This document shows, piece after piece, positions 22,161-24,216 of a stretch of DNA of 24,216 nt (position 1 is its first letter; every line of letters starts with the position of its first letter). Below the pieces are notes generated by a model. It was not told the DNA's origin, did no database searches, and was given only the letters and a program-made list of their open reading frames with translations. Origin of the DNA: a virus. The stretch spans positions 1-24,216 of the IMG/VR virus record IMGVR_UViG_3300022925_000171. One strand, written 5' to 3'. Both the position numbers and the translations under genes were made by a program.

Positions 22161-23857
22161 ATTCTCTCTAGTCTTCCTTGTTTCCAAAGATTGTAGTTGG
22201 GTCCAATCTTGTACCTAAAATAAGGGTAATCTTTGGCTCTGTAAAGACTAACGAGTCCAGCATCTTTCATTGAACTGAACATTGTTGAGAGATATCCTGA
22301 TAAAACTATCTTTTCAGGGTCTTTTTCTAAAACATTAATTAAAAAATCTCTTTTACTGGCTGGTTCATTTTGAGATTCTTTATCTCTAATATATTCTAAA
22401 AATCTGATGTAAGCATTGTCTGGATTCACACTAGCAAACCTATAATTTGAATGACTATTTTTAGGTCTCCAATATGTTATCTCGTCATTACCGACAGTCA
22501 TGAACTGTGAGTTTTCTTCTACGAATAAGTCCACAATTTTATACAAAACATATGTAAATAATGATTTATCCACTCTATCAGGACTTATCTCTTGACCTGT
22601 TTTGTTTTCTACATATTCAATAGCCTCATATATTGGTCTTTCATCTAAAACATTACTCTTGGTCGCATAAAATACAAAATCATCATCTTTGACAGTTAAT
22701 ACAAACTCTCTCACTCCCCATGTACCTATTAGTTTACCAGATGTAAAACCTTGTAATCTAAGTGGTTTACCATCTATCATGTAACTATATCTTTTAAAAT
22801 TAAGATTTTGAGTAAGTTTAGAATCACCACTAAATATTTTACGGAACATATCAATAATGTTCACACTCCTATCCCATTTATGATTTTGAGTAATGTCATT
22901 TTGAATAGCATCAAAGGCCGGAAGTGTCTTAATTAAACCTAAAAGATTTTCATTGACAACATCCTTAGCATCATATAGAGTCATTCTATTATTTTGACTA
23001 TCATAATGAATTGCAATTTTATAATAATCATTAGTAGGTTGCATATTTTTATTTATTAAATAATACAATGGACCCTTTGAATTGTATTGTTCAAATCTAT
23101 TACCGAACTGTGTTGATGCTGTACACCATCTGGTACCTGACCCATAATAACATGAAGAATCTTTGGTTAATGGTTTTACCACTAATATTCTATCGTCTTC
23201 ATATATCCTTTCAGTACCTTCCTTTAATTTTGACCTTTGTTGACTTTTTGTATCACCATAAACCTCTAATGTATCTATAAGGTCATGAATATTTTTATAT
23301 TGATTAATATCTTTGTATTGTAAGTTTTTTCTTACTCTATCAAATTTCTCAAGCCAATTAATTACACTATCTAAAGAAATAAAAGTATTACCAAAATCAT
23401 CAAAGTTTTTTTTGAGGACCCAATTTACATATTTGTAATTAGTTCTTTTGTTAAATTCGTTATCCAAGAATTCCTCTACTGTTTTTTGTAACTCAGGATT
23501 TTCATTAAACCTATTTAAAATATCTTCTCTTCTACCCTCACTTATAACGTCTACATATTTTTTTCTGTGTGGATTCTGACCTTCTGATAAATTATGTAAG
23601 GTTTTATTAATTGAGTCTTTAAAGTCTTTAAGGTGTTTTTCCGCATCTTTATTATTACCTGACTTTACCATTTTAATAAGGTGTGATAAATGTCCTCCCT
23701 CTGAATGGTAGTTAACATCTGTAAAAGATTTTAACAAATCTTCCATTTTTTTTATTGGAGTTTTTAGGCTTACTTTTAATCCTGATTTCAACATACCATT
23801 GTAATCGAAATCATCTGACCATTTATCTCCAATCTTGTATGTTTTTATGTTTGTCAT
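22157..23857 (-). CDS. Large phage protein with GTRWC domain and internal SEGRRED tag
   Basis: 566 residues in three parts. Residues 1-100 hold FTDVNYHSEGGHLSHLIKMVKSG, a helical segment common in large phages. At 104-117 VISEGRREDILNRF contains ISE|G, an (I/L)xE site followed by a block (EGRxEDIxxxF) that I remember as the N-terminus of many related phage proteins, so the first 107 residues may be a propeptide or a fused domain. Residues about 218-290 contain KDSSCYYGSGTRWCTAS and YYLIN, a domain with an invariant-looking GT(K/R)WC whose function I do not know. The C-terminal about 90 residues look like a winged helix. It is followed by an ATGA overlap with the next gene. Confidence 0.7.
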   Translation of the reverse strand: MTNIKTYKIGDKWSDDFDYNGMLKSGLKVSLKTPIKKMEDLLKSFTDVNYHSEGGHLSHLIKMVKSGNNKDAEKHLKDFKDSINKTLHNLSEGQNPHRKKYVDVISEGRREDILNRFNENPELQKTVEEFLDNEFNKRTNYKYVNWVLKKNFDDFGNTFISLDSVINWLEKFDRVRKNLQYKDINQYKNIHDLIDTLEVYGDTKSQQRSKLKEGTERIYEDDRILVVKPLTKDSSCYYGSGTRWCTASTQFGNRFEQYNSKGPLYYLINKNMQPTNDYYKIAIHYDSQNNRMTLYDAKDVVNENLLGLIKTLPAFDAIQNDITQNHKWDRSVNIIDMFRKIFSGDSKLTQNLNFKRYSYMIDGKPLRLQGFTSGKLIGTWGVREFVLTVKDDDFVFYATKSNVLDERPIYEAIEYVENKTGQEISPDRVDKSLFTYVLYKIVDLFVEENSQFMTVGNDEITYWRPKNSHSNYRFASVNPDNAYIRFLEYIRDKESQNEPASKRDFLINVLEKDPEKIVLSGYLSTMFSSMKDAGLVSLYRAKDYPYFRYKIGPNYNLWKQGRLERI

Positions 23858-24216
23858 TATTCTGTTCTAACTACATGATACCAAGTTCCATTGATTGATG
23901 ACTCATATTCAGCACCGTCATAACTATTCAAGGCATTACCAACACCATCAGCATCAATAGCCGCCTCAAATAAAGCATCAGTATCCACATAGTCATTTAA
24001 ATCTAATCCGTAATCTTCCATAGACCTTACCATATCATACATTACATCGTCTACTCTTGAATTAACCATATCTTCTATCTGTCCAACTGTGGGTTCTCCT
24101 TGAGGGTCACTTTCAATATCAGTTATTTCATCATCAATTTCATTCCATCTATCTTCAGCTAATTCTACTTCATCATCAGTATATTCATCGTCAAGATTAG
24201 CAGTTATTTCATCTAA
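23857..24216 (-). CDS. Acidic conserved phage protein (5' end missing)
   Basis: The frame is open to the right edge, so at least 119 residues belong to this gene; an internal ATG at 24069 would give only 70. The visible part is very acidic (LDDEYTDDEVELAEDRW). It ends with YVDTDALFEAAIDADGVGNALNSYDG, a pattern I know from uncharacterised proteins of large phages. Function unknown. Stop and the next start overlap by one base. Confidence 0.65.
   Translation of the reverse strand, partial: LDEITANLDDEYTDDEVELAEDRWNEIDDEITDIESDPQGEPTVGQIEDMVNSRVDDVMYDMVRSMEDYGLDLNDYVDTDALFEAAIDADGVGNALNSYDGAEYESSINGTWYHVVRTE

Noticed and set aside
1-24216. CRISPR arrays, insertion sequences, integrase or att sites
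   Set aside because: No spaced repeats, terminal inverted repeats, transposase or integrase motifs were seen on either strand.

Overview
The window looks like part of a large, AT-rich double-stranded DNA phage genome that infects a member of the Bacteroidota, probably a flavobacterium. I base this on: dense, mostly co-oriented small genes with ATGA or few-base overlaps; a phage-type set of genes (thymidylate synthase, dihydrofolate reductase, DUF3310, an orphan DNA methyltransferase, a Nudix hydrolase, a GH24 lysozyme, an M23 peptidase, a GT11 glycosyltransferase); A-rich start regions without Shine-Dalgarno sites; and four promoters of the Bacteroidota type (TTG, 19-20 nt, TAnnTTTG). Several proteins match my memory of families in large T4-like phages of aquatic bacteria. 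Host and phage group are inferences.

Layout, left to right. A plus-strand gene end (1-312) meets a minus-strand unit (335-2659) carrying a small membrane protein, an RmlC-like epimerase, a W/Y/N-rich lipoprotein, a short DHFR and an unknown. Next come two further lipoproteins (2762-5284), one with a PepSY-like region and a GH16-like EIDIxE motif, plus a tiny membrane protein. Two plus-strand genes (5514-6556: DUF6915 and an acidic unknown) follow. A minus-strand block (6553-10950) holds unknowns, a P-loop protein, a DUF6356-like micro-protein, a Gly/Cys-rich protein and thymidylate synthase. After a small virion-type gene (11032-11331) and a structured terminator region, a tightly overlapping operon of small membrane proteins with a cytidylyltransferase (11492-13570) starts from a clear host-type promoter.

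The most striking element is 13632 to about 14654: about 1 kb without credible protein genes, richer in GC than its surroundings and full of nested complementary segments. It has two host-type promoters at one end and an intrinsic terminator at the other. I read it as a giant structured non-coding RNA on the minus strand, in the size class of the ornate phage RNAs GOLLD and ROOL. I cannot assign it to a known family.

The right part carries a small phage protein and a Nudix hydrolase, a plus-strand DUF192 gene, then a lysis or virion unit: a GH24 lysozyme overlapping a 751-residue protein that joins a DHH/DHHA1 phosphoesterase to an M23 endopeptidase and a peptidoglycan-binding domain. I know of no such combination. 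Upstream lie a micro-protein, the methyltransferase, DUF3310, a winged-helix-like protein, GT11, DUF2452, and two large conserved phage proteins, with an acidic gene running off the right edge.

Themes: nucleotide supply (TS, DHFR), glycan or surface chemistry (RmlC, GT11, cytidylyltransferase, lipoproteins, GH16-like), peptidoglycan attack (GH24, M23), and a set of proteins carrying short (I/L/V)xE motifs like those cut by T4-type prohead proteases.
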